A DNA stretch of 64,000 nt from G965267605 sp965267605. GTDB taxonomy: Bacteria > Bacteroidota > Bacteroidia > Flavobacteriales_E > Vicingaceae. A model generated the notes under the pieces. It was not told where the DNA came from and did not search any database. It saw only the letters and a list, made by a program, of their open reading frames with translations. Both the position numbers and the translations under genes were made by a program. Positions 25,521 through 34,755 of the stretch are shown here, piece after piece. The number at the start of each line of letters is the position of its first letter. The stretch's first letter is position 1. The stretch spans positions 3,100,001 to 3,164,000 of the forward strand of contig OZ254088.1 in the NCBI GenBank assembly GCA_965267605.1. The letters run 5' to 3'.

Positions 25521-27344
25521 CTAGCTCAGCTCCTGCATCTGAATAAGCTTATCGTAGATACCATTCTGACTGATCAGCTCAACGTGCGTACCCCGCTCCA
25601 CAACTTTTCCTTGATCTAATACCAAGATGAGATCAGCATTCTTGATGGTCGATAACCTATGCGCTATAACCAGCGTTGTTCTGGTTTCCATCAGGTGATT
25701 CAAAGCTTCCTGAACCAGTGCTTCACTTTCAGTATCGAGTGCAGAGGTTGCTTCATCAAGGATAAGAATAGGTGGATTTTTCAGAATGGCACGTGCAATG
25801 CTGATGCGTTGTTTCTGGCCTCCTGACAACTTTGAGCCACCTTCGCCAATATTGGTTTGGTATCCGGCATCGAGGTCGGCTATGAACTCGTGGGCATTGG
25901 CAACTTTTGCAGCAGCAATCACATCATCCATGCTGGCGGTTTTGCTGCCAAACAAGATGTTCTCGTGGACAGTATCATTGAACAGAATAGACTGCTGAGA
26001 CACGATTCCAAGGAGCCCTCTTAAGCTATCCAGGTGCATGTCGCGGACATCATGACCGTCTATCTTGATGGAACCGCCAGTTACATCATAAAATCGGGAA
26101 AGCAGATCAGCAGTGGTGGATTTCCCTCCTCCGGAAGGCCCAACCAATGCTACTGTTTGTCCCTTCTTAATGTCGAAAGACACGTCTGTCAACACTTCTG
26201 TTTCTTCGTATGCAAAGTGTACATTTTCAAAACTCACTTTGCCTTCGAAATCCTTAATCCTGGTAGCATTTTCCTTATTGATGATGGTTTCCTCAGAGTC
26301 AAGAATCTCATCTATCCTTTCCGCGGAAGCTGCTCCTTTGTTGGCATTATTGATGGCCGTAGAGAACGATTTAACCGGAGCTATGAGCCGGTAGAACAGA
26401 ATGAGATACCCAATGAACTTTTCTCCTTCACCGCCCATTTCATCTCCTTCCAGCACCAGGGTTCCACCGAAGTACACCAGGCAAAGCATAACCGCCACGC
26501 CCATGAACTCGCTCAATGGAGAAGCCAGGTCTCTTTTACGAAAGGCACGGATCTGCAGCTTCGTGAAGTGTTCGTTTTGAATCTTGAATTTCGCAGTAAC
26601 GCCCTTTTCTCCCGAAAACGCTTTGATGATGCGCATGCCGGTTAACGTTTCTTCAAATACGGATAACAAGTTGCCCAATGCTTGCTGTGCTTTTGAAGAT
26701 GTTTTCTTCAGGCTTTTACCTATCTGCCCGATTACCAGACCCGCTACCGGAAGCAGAATGAAAGCGTATAAACTCAGCGTAGGACTGATGTAGATAAGTG
26801 AGCAAAGGAAAATGATAATGGCCGCAGGTTCACGGAACAAGATCTCCAATGAGCTAAGGATAGACCATTCTATTTCCTGTACATCGTTGGTAATTCTTGA
26901 GATCAGATCGCCCTTGCGCTGATCCGTATAATAAGACAAAGGCAGTCTCAAGGTCTTTCCATACACCTCATTACGAATATCTTTTATAACCCCATTGCGA
27001 ATGACTGCAATGAAGAACATGCCAAGGTAGCGGCACAAATTCTTTAGAAGAAAAGCCACTCCAACAGACACGCATATCACCATTAATGTCTGTGGTTTTC
27101 CGTATGCTACGATATATTGATAGAGTTCGTAATTGAAGAGATTTTCGTAGTAATCAATTGAAAATGATTTAGTTGGCGCAGTTGGTACAACAATTTCATC
27201 CTGGAAAACGACTTTTAGAAAAGGAATGAATAGCAGTACTGAGAAGAGATCGAACAGTACCGAAAGCAGATTGAATACCACGTTAAGAACCGCGTAAATC
27301 TTATAGCTTTTTACGTACGCTAGTATCTTTACGAAATTCCTCAT
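25521..27344 (-). CDS. MsbA-like ABC transporter, fused permease and ATPase
   Basis: 607 residues from the ATG (MRNFVKILAY). Six membrane helices (about 15-320) form a type-1 exporter domain, followed by an ATPase with Walker A GPSGGGKST, Q-loop VSQQSILFND, signature LSGGQKQR, Walker B ILILDEATSALD and the switch His in IAHRLST. All catalytic elements are intact. Such half-transporters act as homodimers exporting lipid A or other lipids and drugs. The TTG at 27353 would overlap the perfect -7 box, so the ATG at 27344 is preferred, implying a very short or absent leader. Confidence 0.92.
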   Translation of the reverse strand: MRNFVKILAYVKSYKIYAVLNVVFNLLSVLFDLFSVLLFIPFLKVVFQDEIVVPTAPTKSFSIDYYENLFNYELYQYIVAYGKPQTLMVICVSVGVAFLLKNLCRYLGMFFIAVIRNGVIKDIRNEVYGKTLRLPLSYYTDQRKGDLISRITNDVQEIEWSILSSLEILFREPAAIIIFLCSLIYISPTLSLYAFILLPVAGLVIGQIGKSLKKTSSKAQQALGNLLSVFEETLTGMRIIKAFSGEKGVTAKFKIQNEHFTKLQIRAFRKRDLASPLSEFMGVAVMLCLVYFGGTLVLEGDEMGGEGEKFIGYLILFYRLIAPVKSFSTAINNANKGAASAERIDEILDSEETIINKENATRIKDFEGKVSFENVHFAYEETEVLTDVSFDIKKGQTVALVGPSGGGKSTTADLLSRFYDVTGGSIKIDGHDVRDMHLDSLRGLLGIVSQQSILFNDTVHENILFGSKTASMDDVIAAAKVANAHEFIADLDAGYQTNIGEGGSKLSGGQKQRISIARAILKNPPILILDEATSALDTESEALVQEALNHLMETRTTLVIAHRLSTIKNADLILVLDQGKVVERGTHVELISQNGIYDKLIQMQELS

Positions 27345-27350
27345 GTGTAG

Positions 27351-27358
27351 CAAAGATA
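27351..27358 (-). promoter_or_regulatory. -7 promoter box for the ABC transporter
   Basis: On the minus strand this reads TATCTTTG, a perfect TAnnTTTG match, ending only six bases before the ATG at 27344. Transcription should begin at or within a base or two of the start codon. Confidence 0.6.
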
Positions 27359-27402
27359 GATTCCTGCACCGAAGTGAGGGGTTATAACAACAATATTCAG
27401 GT

Positions 27403-27410
27403 TATATTGT
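27403..27410 (+). promoter_or_regulatory. -7-like box for rbfA
   Basis: TATATTGT, a TAnnTTG-type variant, ends six bases before the rbfA ATG. With the minus-strand box at 27351-27358 it forms a compact divergent promoter pair in a gap of about 70 bases. Confidence 0.4.
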
Positions 27411-27416
27411 TCCCAT

Positions 27417-27755
27417 ATGCCAAGCATTCGTCAAAACAAGATTAGCAGGCTACTTCAACGTGAAATGGCCTTAGTGCTTCAGGAGCTAACACCCATGATT
27501 ACCCCCGGGGCCATGGTAACGGTTACAACCGTTAGGGTTACAGCAGATTTCTCCATTGCACGTTATTACCTCAGCATTTTCAGTCCGAACGAGGACCCGA
27601 AAAAGATTCTGGAAAAGATCGAAGGCGGAGCACATCGGATCAAGTCTGAGTTGGCCTCGAGAATCAAGAACCAATTAAGAAAAATCCCCGAGGTAAGATT
27701 TTATCTCGATGATTCACTGGACTACGCTGAGCGCATTGATGACCTACTGAGTTAG
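27417..27755 (+). CDS. rbfA: 30S ribosome-binding factor A
   Basis: 112 residues, the usual length. The KH-type fold is visible from QNKISRLLQREMALVLQE through the strand MVTVTTVRVTADFSIARYY to the helix KSELASRIKNQLR and the end motif PEVRFYLDDSLDYAERID. It helps mature 16S rRNA during 30S assembly and cold adaptation. The LolC/E-like permease gene begins two bases after its stop. Confidence 0.95.
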   Translation: MPSIRQNKISRLLQREMALVLQELTPMITPGAMVTVTTVRVTADFSIARYYLSIFSPNEDPKKILEKIEGGAHRIKSELASRIKNQLRKIPEVRFYLDDSLDYAERIDDLLS

Positions 27756-27756
27756 T

Positions 27757-28974
27757 TTGAACCTACCCTTCTTCATAGCCGAGCGATATTTGTTCTCCAA
27801 GAGGAACAAGAACGTCATCAATATCCTTTCAAGTATTTCGGTATTTGCGGTGACGGTAGGAACAGCGGCCATCATTATAGTCATGACTGCTTTCAACGGC
27901 CTGGAGAATTTGGTGTCTTCGCTTTACGCTTCCTTTGACCCTGCTGTTAAAGTAGAACCAGCCAGAGGTAAGACTTTCAAGTTGGATCAAAAGATGATTT
28001 CCCGGATCCGTCAGCTTGAAAATGTGAGTGCGGTTGGCTACGGTTTGGAGGAAATTGCCCTGGTTAGGTATGGCGATTTGCAAACGGTTGCAACGGTGAA
28101 AGGGGTTAGTCCTGAGGTTCTTGCAATGAGTGGCATTGATTCGCTTATGTGTGAAGGAGAACTGGTGCTCGAGGGAGCGGGCAATCAATTTGCGGTTATG
28201 GGGTATGGCATTTCGTACCACCTGTCGTTCTTTGCCAATGGAATTCACAGTACACCCATGAGCGTTTATGTGCCCAGACCGGGCAGCATAAATTCACTGG
28301 ATCCTGGCCAGTCGTTCCACAAGCAGAACATTACCCCGGTTGGGGTATTCTGTATCGGGCCGGATTTCGACAACAAATATGTACTTGTACCCTACACGTT
28401 CATGGAGAGCTTGCTGAAGAAAAAAGATGTAGCCTCTTCACTGGAAATACAGGTTGCGGATGGCGAGGATCCATTCGATGTGCGAGATGAAGTGAGTGAA
28501 ATATTAGGAGATGCGTTTACTGTGAAGACCCGACAGGAACAGAATGAATTGATCTTCAAGACTAACCAAATGGAGAAATGGATCGTTTTCATGATCCTTT
28601 CGTTCATTCTGTTTATAGCTACGTTCAATACCATATCTAACATCACGATGCTCATCATTGATAAGCAAGATGATATCTGGATCCTGAAGAGTATGGGAGC
28701 CAACACCACGACCATTAGAAGGATATTTATGATCGAAGGGCTGTTGATCAACATGTTGGGTGGAGGGGCTGGCATGTTCATCGGGTTTATGCTTTGCCTG
28801 TTACAAATCGAAGTGGGCTTGTTGCCGATGGAGGGAGCAGTAGTAGAATATTACCCAATGAAGCTTGAAGTGATGGACTTCGTTTTGGCCGGACTGATTG
28901 TCTTGGTAACAGGATTCATCAGCTCCTGGTATCCGGTTCAAATATTAACCAGGAAAGAAGCACTTCCCGCCTGA
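27757..28974 (+). CDS. LolC/LolE-type ABC transporter permease (lipoprotein release or MacB-like)
   Basis: 405 residues. The N-terminus IAERYLFSKRNKNVINILS is typical of the lipoprotein-releasing permease family; one N-terminal helix, a large periplasmic domain (about 50-265) and three C-terminal helices (FMILSFILFIATFN, GGGAGMFIGFMLCLL, FVLAGLIVLVTGFISSWYP) with the cytoplasmic DDIWILKSMGA coupling segment follow. It should pair with a LolD-like ATPase encoded elsewhere to extract outer-membrane lipoproteins. The start is TTG, with no better codon nearby. The many lipoproteins in this window are possible clients. Confidence 0.88.
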   Translation: MNLPFFIAERYLFSKRNKNVINILSSISVFAVTVGTAAIIIVMTAFNGLENLVSSLYASFDPAVKVEPARGKTFKLDQKMISRIRQLENVSAVGYGLEEIALVRYGDLQTVATVKGVSPEVLAMSGIDSLMCEGELVLEGAGNQFAVMGYGISYHLSFFANGIHSTPMSVYVPRPGSINSLDPGQSFHKQNITPVGVFCIGPDFDNKYVLVPYTFMESLLKKKDVASSLEIQVADGEDPFDVRDEVSEILGDAFTVKTRQEQNELIFKTNQMEKWIVFMILSFILFIATFNTISNITMLIIDKQDDIWILKSMGANTTTIRRIFMIEGLLINMLGGGAGMFIGFMLCLLQIEVGLLPMEGAVVEYYPMKLEVMDFVLAGLIVLVTGFISSWYPVQILTRKEALPA

Positions 28975-28992
28975 TAATGATAGGTTTGCAGT

Positions 28993-29427
28993 ATGAATGT
29001 GAAGATCATCAATAAATCAAATCACGAGCTTCCGGCATACAAGACAGAACAGTCTGCTGGAATGGATCTCAGGGCATCAATTGAAGAACCTGTGACGCTC
29101 CAGCCGATGGAAAGAAAGGTGATAGGAACAGGGTTGTTCATTGAATTACCTGCGGGCTTCGAGGCCCAGGTGAGACCACGTAGTGGGTTCGCCTTAAAGC
29201 AGGGCGTAACGGTATTGAATACTCCTGGTACCATTGATGCAGATTACCGGGGGGAAATAGGGGTAATCCTGATCAATCTTTCAAACACGGTTGTGGAAAT
29301 TGAAGATGGAGATCGCATTGCCCAATTGGTGGTTGCCAGGCACGAACAGGTGCAATGGCAACTTGTTGAAGAACTTGTAGAATCAGAAAGAGGTGCTGGC
29401 GGATTTGGAAGTACGGGTACAAACTAG
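28993..29427 (+). CDS. dut: dUTP diphosphatase
   Basis: 144 residues. All five trimeric dUTPase motifs can be read in order: AGMDLRA, PRSGFALKQGV, GTIDADYRGEIGVILIN, GDRIAQLVV and the C-terminal GAGGFGSTG that closes over the substrate. It hydrolyses dUTP to dUMP, protecting DNA and feeding thymidylate synthesis. It sits directly before the sugar nucleotidyltransferase gene with a six-base gap. Confidence 0.97.
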   Translation: MNVKIINKSNHELPAYKTEQSAGMDLRASIEEPVTLQPMERKVIGTGLFIELPAGFEAQVRPRSGFALKQGVTVLNTPGTIDADYRGEIGVILINLSNTVVEIEDGDRIAQLVVARHEQVQWQLVEELVESERGAGGFGSTGTN

Positions 29428-29433
29428 ATTGAT

Positions 29434-30438
29434 ATGAAACTCATCATCCCAATGGCTGGTAGAGGCAGCCGACTAAGACCACATACATTAACTACACCGA
29501 AGCCATTGATTCCTGTGGCGGGTGTACCTATAGTTGAAAGACTGGCCAGAGATATCGCTGCTGCTTGTGATGAGCAATTGGAAGAGATTGCTTTTATCAT
29601 CGGTGATTTCGGTGAGCAGGTAGAAAAGGATCTGTTGGAGGTGGCGGCACATCTTGGTGCCACAGGAAAAATCTTCTATCAGGAAGAAGCGTTGGGTACG
29701 GCCCATGCCATTATGTGTGCCAAGGATTGCCTTGATGGCAAAACAATTGTAGCCTTTGCCGATACACTTTTCAGGGCTGATTTCAAGATTGATTCTGAAA
29801 AAGACGGGGTAATATGGGTACAGAAAGTAGAGGACCCTTCAGCCTTTGGAGTAGTGCAGCTTGCAGACGATGGACACATCGTTGAATTTGTGGAAAAACC
29901 GGATACATTCATCTCAGATTTAGCCATCATTGGTATTTACTATTTCAAAGATGGCAACTGGTTGAAGGAAGAGTTACAGCATCTGCTTGACAATGACATC
30001 AAGGAGAAGGGAGAGTACCAGCTCACCAACGGCCTGGAGAACATGAAGCAGAAAGGAGCCAAGTTCTATCCTGGTGAAGTGTTGGAATGGATGGATTGTG
30101 GAAACAAGGATGCTACTGTGTTTACCAATCAGAGAGTGCTTGAACACACCAAAGATCAGGACCTGGTAGATGGTTCCGTTCAACTGGTAAATGCATCCAT
30201 CATACAGCCTTGCTTTGTAGATAAAGATGTGAAGTTGGAAAATACAGTGATAGGACCTTACGTTTCTATAGGCGTTGGGTCTACCATCACAAATTCGCGA
30301 ATAGCGAACACTATCATCCAATCTAACGTTACAATAGATGGAGTGAATGTGACCAACACGATGATTGGAGCTCACGCGAAGATCAACCAACAACCAGAAG
30401 AATGGAGCGTTGGTGATTATACAGAAATGAAGAATTGA
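29434..30438 (+). CDS. Sugar-phosphate nucleotidyltransferase with left-handed beta-helix tail
   Basis: 334 residues. The N-terminal domain has the nucleotidyltransferase signature PMAGRGSRLRPHTLTTPKPL and the metal-site aspartate in AFADTLF. Residues from about 255 form hexapeptide repeats (TVIGPYVSIGVGSTITNSR), a left-handed beta-helix. This arrangement occurs in glucose-1-phosphate thymidylyl-/uridylyl- and mannose-1-phosphate guanylyltransferases; the exact nucleotide and sugar cannot be told by eye. The stop overlaps the start of the TPR lipoprotein gene. Confidence 0.88.
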   Translation: MKLIIPMAGRGSRLRPHTLTTPKPLIPVAGVPIVERLARDIAAACDEQLEEIAFIIGDFGEQVEKDLLEVAAHLGATGKIFYQEEALGTAHAIMCAKDCLDGKTIVAFADTLFRADFKIDSEKDGVIWVQKVEDPSAFGVVQLADDGHIVEFVEKPDTFISDLAIIGIYYFKDGNWLKEELQHLLDNDIKEKGEYQLTNGLENMKQKGAKFYPGEVLEWMDCGNKDATVFTNQRVLEHTKDQDLVDGSVQLVNASIIQPCFVDKDVKLENTVIGPYVSIGVGSTITNSRIANTIIQSNVTIDGVNVTNTMIGAHAKINQQPEEWSVGDYTEMKN

Positions 30439-32165
30439 GGAGACTCATTTACATATTGATACTTGGAACAGCTTTCGTTGGATGTAAAACCCAACAAACG
30501 GCCACACATACCAAGAAGGTTAAGAAGGAGTTTTCCAAGTCCTTCAACGAAGCCTATTTCTCGAAGCTGTTCATCGATGGATGTAACCAGAAGATTCTTG
30601 GAAATTTCCAGCAATCGGTTAACCTCTTTAAACAGTGCATTCAGGAAAATGGTGATGAAGCTGCACCCTACTACGAGATAGGAGACATACTATTTCAAGC
30701 AGGTCAATACCCTGAAGCTTCGACTTATGCCAAAGAAGCAGTAGACAGAAGCCCTTCCAATTTCTGGTATGGGATGCTGTATGGACAAGCACTGGTGAAG
30801 TCTGGAAAACCGAAGGATGCCATTGCGGTCTACGAAAAGCTGATCATAGCCCATCCCCAACATCAGGATCTCTACTATGATTTGGCCAACCTTTATAAAG
30901 CCTCAAGGGATTGGACCGGTATGATCAAGGCGTTGAACCGCCTGGAAGAACGCATTGGGGTCACTGAGGAAATCTCAATCGAAAAGCAACGAGCGTACGT
31001 TCGCTTGAATGATGTAGACAAAGCAGCAGCAGAGATCAATAAGCTCATTGAGGCTTTCCCAAAAAACACGCGGTACCTAAGTGTGCTGGCGGACCTTTAT
31101 TCAACCAATAACAGGGATAAGGAAGCTATGGAGGTGTTTGAGAGAATCCTCAAACAAGACCCCAATGATCCCTTCGTGCACTTATCACTTGCAGATTATT
31201 ACAAGGCTAAGGGTGAGAATGAGAAATCATACGATCATCTGACTAAAGCATTCAGAAATGAGAACCTGGAGGTAGATGCCAAGATGCAGATTCTCCTTTC
31301 CTATTATCAGATCACTGAGGTTTTTCCCGAACTCAAAGGGCAAGCTATTGAACTTGCTGACGTGTTGGTTGAGGTACACCCTGAAAGTGCAAAAGGGCAC
31401 ACCATCAGAGGCGATTTCCTCCTTCGCGATAACAAGAAAAAGGAAGCTTGTACCGCATTCCAAAAAGCGGTGGCATTGGATAAAAGCAGGTTTCCAATAT
31501 GGAGCCAGTTGATCTTACTGGAATCAGAATTGAACTATCGTGATTCTTTGAAAGTGCATAGCGCCCAGGCCATGGAATTGTTCCCTAACCAGCCACTTCC
31601 TTATCTGATGAACGGAATGGCGTGTTTGGACTTGAAGGATTACGAAACAGGCCTGAAGAGCCTTAAAGCAGGCAGTGGGTTGGTAGTAGACAATCGTGCT
31701 TTGGATAGCGAGTTTAACCGCGCGTTGGCTGAAACGTACCACGCATTGGAAAAACATGTGGAATCAGACTACCACTTCGATCAATGTCTGAAGCTGGATC
31801 CCGATAACGAACTCGTACTTAACAATTATGCCTATTTCTTGTCTGTAAGGGGCGAAAAGCTGGATAAAGCAGAGTCTATGTCTGCTCGATCGCTTAAATT
31901 GCGCCCTAATCAGAGTACTTACCTCGACACCTACGGTTGGATCAAATACCAGCAAGGTGAATACGAAAAAGCACTGGAGTATTTGCAGAAGGCTTTGGAA
32001 TTAGGAGGTGATAAGAGCGGTGAAGTGATGGAACATGTTGGCGACACTTATTTCAAGCTAGGTCAAAAAGACAAAGCATTGGAGTACTGGAACAAAGCCA
32101 AGGAATTAGGAGGGAGCTCGAAAAGTCTCGCTGAGAAAATTGCAAGAAAAGGGCTTGTTGAATAA
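30435..32165 (+). CDS. TPR-repeat lipoprotein
   Basis: 576 residues. The lipobox FVGC places the lipid-bearing Cys at residue 17. Nearly all of the mature protein is tetratricopeptide repeats, from PYYEIGDILFQAGQYPEAST to YLQKALELGG, ending with a repeat whose consensus is good (GDTYFKLGQKDKALEYWNKA). The gene begins at a TTG overlapping the preceding stop and is followed by DUF4292 and EnvC-like genes with overlaps, an order found in Flavobacteriales. A scaffold role in outer-envelope assembly is likely, but the partner is unknown. Confidence 0.85.
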   Translation: MRRLIYILILGTAFVGCKTQQTATHTKKVKKEFSKSFNEAYFSKLFIDGCNQKILGNFQQSVNLFKQCIQENGDEAAPYYEIGDILFQAGQYPEASTYAKEAVDRSPSNFWYGMLYGQALVKSGKPKDAIAVYEKLIIAHPQHQDLYYDLANLYKASRDWTGMIKALNRLEERIGVTEEISIEKQRAYVRLNDVDKAAAEINKLIEAFPKNTRYLSVLADLYSTNNRDKEAMEVFERILKQDPNDPFVHLSLADYYKAKGENEKSYDHLTKAFRNENLEVDAKMQILLSYYQITEVFPELKGQAIELADVLVEVHPESAKGHTIRGDFLLRDNKKKEACTAFQKAVALDKSRFPIWSQLILLESELNYRDSLKVHSAQAMELFPNQPLPYLMNGMACLDLKDYETGLKSLKAGSGLVVDNRALDSEFNRALAETYHALEKHVESDYHFDQCLKLDPDNELVLNNYAYFLSVRGEKLDKAESMSARSLKLRPNQSTYLDTYGWIKYQQGEYEKALEYLQKALELGGDKSGEVMEHVGDTYFKLGQKDKALEYWNKAKELGGSSKSLAEKIARKGLVE

Positions 32166-32970
32166 GGTTGTTTCTTTAATCGTAATTGCCGCGGTTTCAT
32201 TGGTAATTACTTCCTGTAGAAAACAAAAAGAAGTGGTTTCAGCCAAAAAACCACCTAAGATGAATTGCAATTCATTAAACGAGGCTGCCCTTGCCGCAAA
32301 CTACGTTCAGAAGACGGTATCTCTTAAATCTTCTATGACTTATACCAGTGGAGGAAAGTCCAATTCCTTCAATGCAAACCTGCGTGTTAAAAGAGATAGT
32401 GCTATTTGGGGACTGTTCAAAGCGAAGGGGGTTCCGGTTGAAGGGCTAAGGGTCTTGTTAACAAAGGACTCTGTAAAAGTCATAGACAGAATCAACAAAG
32501 TATACTACACTGGTGACTATAATTACGTCAAGCGGAAATTCAACGTAGACCTCACGTTCGATATGATACAGAATCTGCTTGTAGGTAATTACCTCGGAAT
32601 TAACGAGGAGAAGATCAACTGCGATGCAATCCCAGGAGGCTATTTCGTGAGCGAACTCAAGAAACGGGTTTTCTATAAAGGCTCAGAAAAAGACAAGCTT
32701 GATGAAAAGGCTGTTGGGTACGTAATCCTTCCTAAAACGTTCAGACTAGGGCAATTAACCTACATTGATCCCGTTAATTCTCAGAAGCTCGATGTGCATT
32801 TCACCGAGTTCAAGGATGCGGGAGGTCAGATTCCATCCAATGTGAATGCAAGCATATTGGCAGGGAAAGACAGCTCGGAATTTAAAGTGGTCTACAAGAA
32901 AATTACCTACGGTAAGGACCTTTCAATGCCTTTTAGAATTCCAGAGAACTTTGAGCACGCCTCGAATTAA
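32158..32970 (+). CDS. DUF4292 lipoprotein
   Basis: 270 residues from a TTG (MNKVVSLIVIAAV) that gives a proper lipoprotein signal with Cys20 in VITSC. The mature protein matches the DUF4292 pattern: a strand-rich N-terminal half with FNANLRVKRDSAIWGLFKAKGVPVEGLRVLLTK broken into successive strands, and VKVIDRINKVYYTGDY. The fold is probably a LolA/LolB-like half-barrel, as in many outer-membrane lipoproteins; this is inference. It overlaps the preceding gene by eight bases and the next by twenty, so the three are one translational unit. Confidence 0.85.
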   Translation: MNKVVSLIVIAAVSLVITSCRKQKEVVSAKKPPKMNCNSLNEAALAANYVQKTVSLKSSMTYTSGGKSNSFNANLRVKRDSAIWGLFKAKGVPVEGLRVLLTKDSVKVIDRINKVYYTGDYNYVKRKFNVDLTFDMIQNLLVGNYLGINEEKINCDAIPGGYFVSELKKRVFYKGSEKDKLDEKAVGYVILPKTFRLGQLTYIDPVNSQKLDVHFTEFKDAGGQIPSNVNASILAGKDSSEFKVVYKKITYGKDLSMPFRIPENFEHASN

Positions 32971-34162
32971 TATCACCCTAGTACTTCTGTTGCTCCTCGC
33001 AGGGGCCGCTTTTGGTCAATCCAAGAAAGACCTGGAGAAGAAAAAATCCAAGCTCAAGAAGGAGATCACTTATACCAATAAACTGCTGAACAAAACCAGG
33101 CAAAAGAAAAATGCCACCCTTACAGAATTGGTTCAGCTCAACAGGAAGATAGAATCCCGACAGGCGCTCGTAGGTACCATACGCTCAGAGGTTGGATTAC
33201 TGGAAAAAGATATTGAAGCGGAAAAGCAAAAAATCGTTGAACTCGAGAACGAACTCAAGAAATTGAAATCGGATTACGCCCGTATGATTTATACGGCATA
33301 CAAGAACAGGAGCGGTTACAACAAGCTTATGTTCGTTTTTACAGCCGAAGATTTCAATCAGGCCTATCTCAGGATGAAGTACCTCCAGCAGTATGCAGAC
33401 TCAAGGAAGAAACAAGCCGACCTTATTGAAGAAACCAGGCTATCTATTACCCAAGGAATACAGGCCTTGGAAGGAAAGATTGGAACGAAAAAGGAGTTGA
33501 TCGGAGAGCAGGAGAAGGAGCAAGGCAAATTAAGCGAAGAGAAGAAAGAACAGGAGGTTGTAGTTTCCAAGCTTCAACAGCAGGAAGACAAGCTTCGGGC
33601 AGATATCCGCAAGAAGCAAAAGGCCAGACAGAAACTGCAGACGGCTATCAACAAGATTATTGCAGAGGAGATCAGATTGGCCAACGCCAAGAAGAATACC
33701 ACTAAGACGAAGAAGGGATTTCCTTTAACCCCAGAAGCAATGAAACTTTCTAAATCCTTCGCTTCTAACAAGGGCAGATTGCCATGGCCCGTTTCTCAAG
33801 GGGTGATTACAGGTAAATTTGGAAAGCATGCACATCCCGTGCTTAGAGATGTTATCCTGGACAGCAAGGGAGTTGATATTTCTACCAGTGCCAATTCATA
33901 TGCGCGTGCGGTTTTTGATGGTGAGGTCAGTCGCGTTGTAATCATTCCTGGTGAAGGAAAGGCGGTGTTCGTTCGCCACGGTGAGTACCTCTCCGTTTAT
34001 ACCTATATGTCTGATGTTATGGTACAGAAAGGGGATAAGGTGAGCACGAAGGACAACATAGGCAAGTTGGTATCCTCAGACAAATCAAAGGCAACAGTGC
34101 ATCTGGAGATATGGAAAGGAACGGTTGCGCTAAATCCAGAGTATTGGCTATACCGCCACTAA
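32951..34162 (+). CDS. EnvC-like murein hydrolase activator with degenerate LytM domain
   Basis: 403 residues from the TTG at 32951, which yields a signal peptide (MSTPRINITLVLLLLLAGAA). A long coiled coil (about 25-270) is followed by a LytM domain (about 290-400). The zinc site is degenerate: the usual GxHxGxD reads DSKGVD and the HxH pair reads TVHLE, so only part of the ligand set remains. This is the state of EnvC and NlpD, which activate amidases at the division septum instead of cutting the wall themselves. Longer starts would run inside DUF4292. The stop overlaps the purN stop by four bases. Confidence 0.87.
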   Translation: MSTPRINITLVLLLLLAGAAFGQSKKDLEKKKSKLKKEITYTNKLLNKTRQKKNATLTELVQLNRKIESRQALVGTIRSEVGLLEKDIEAEKQKIVELENELKKLKSDYARMIYTAYKNRSGYNKLMFVFTAEDFNQAYLRMKYLQQYADSRKKQADLIEETRLSITQGIQALEGKIGTKKELIGEQEKEQGKLSEEKKEQEVVVSKLQQQEDKLRADIRKKQKARQKLQTAINKIIAEEIRLANAKKNTTKTKKGFPLTPEAMKLSKSFASNKGRLPWPVSQGVITGKFGKHAHPVLRDVILDSKGVDISTSANSYARAVFDGEVSRVVIIPGEGKAVFVRHGEYLSVYTYMSDVMVQKGDKVSTKDNIGKLVSSDKSKATVHLEIWKGTVALNPEYWLYRH

Positions 34163-34725
34163 GACCTCAATAAACTTTCTACCACCTTAGGAAAATGTGC
34201 GTGTTCCAGTTCGTGAATCCTGCTGGCCAATGTATCAATGCTATCGTTAGGTAATACTTCACAAGTGGCCTGAAAGAGGATCTCGCCATTGTCGTATACC
34301 TCATCTACTAAATGAATGGTGATTCCTGACTTCACTTCACTATTCTCAAGAACGGCTTGATGCACATGGTGTCCGTACATTCCCTTTCCACCATATTTAG
34401 GCAACAATGAAGGGTGAATATTCACGATCTTATTTCTGAATGACGAGATCAACTCATCCGGGATTTTAAGAAGAAAGCCCGCAAGTACAATAAGATCGGG
34501 ATTGCTGGATTGAAGGTTAGCAGTGATTTCATCAAATCCCGTTTTGTTGAACACCGTGGTAGGAACACCAAAGTTGGCAGCACGGCTCAACACACCTGCA
34601 CCTTCCTTGTTGGAATATACATGAGAGACAGCCACCTCAGGATCATCTGCAAAGTGCTTCATAATCTGTTCAGCATTCGTGCCACTTCCTGAAGCGAAGA
34701 TTACAATGTGTTTGGGTTGGCTCAA
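34159..34725 (-). CDS. purN: Phosphoribosylglycinamide formyltransferase
   Basis: 188 residues from the TTG at 34725 (MSQPKHIVIFASGSGTN), the usual start just before the Rossmann strand; a TTG at 34746 is also open. The catalytic set is complete: Asn-His in KIVNIHPSLLP, the phosphate-binding GSGTN loop and Asp in HLVDEVYDNGEI. It transfers a formyl group from 10-formyl-THF in the third step of purine synthesis. It is isolated from other pur genes here and divergent from the nitroreductase gene. Confidence 0.95.
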   Translation of the reverse strand: MSQPKHIVIFASGSGTNAEQIMKHFADDPEVAVSHVYSNKEGAGVLSRAANFGVPTTVFNKTGFDEITANLQSSNPDLIVLAGFLLKIPDELISSFRNKIVNIHPSLLPKYGGKGMYGHHVHQAVLENSEVKSGITIHLVDEVYDNGEILFQATCEVLPNDSIDTLASRIHELEHAHFPKVVESLLRS

Positions 34726-34730
34726 CTTTC

Positions 34731-34738
34731 TATCTTTA
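34731..34738 (+). promoter_or_regulatory. -7-like box for the deiodinase-like gene
   Basis: TATCTTTA matches TAnnTTTG at seven of eight positions, 17 bases before the preferred ATG at 34756. Confidence 0.4.
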
Positions 34739-34755
34739 TGAAGCAAAGAAAAACA

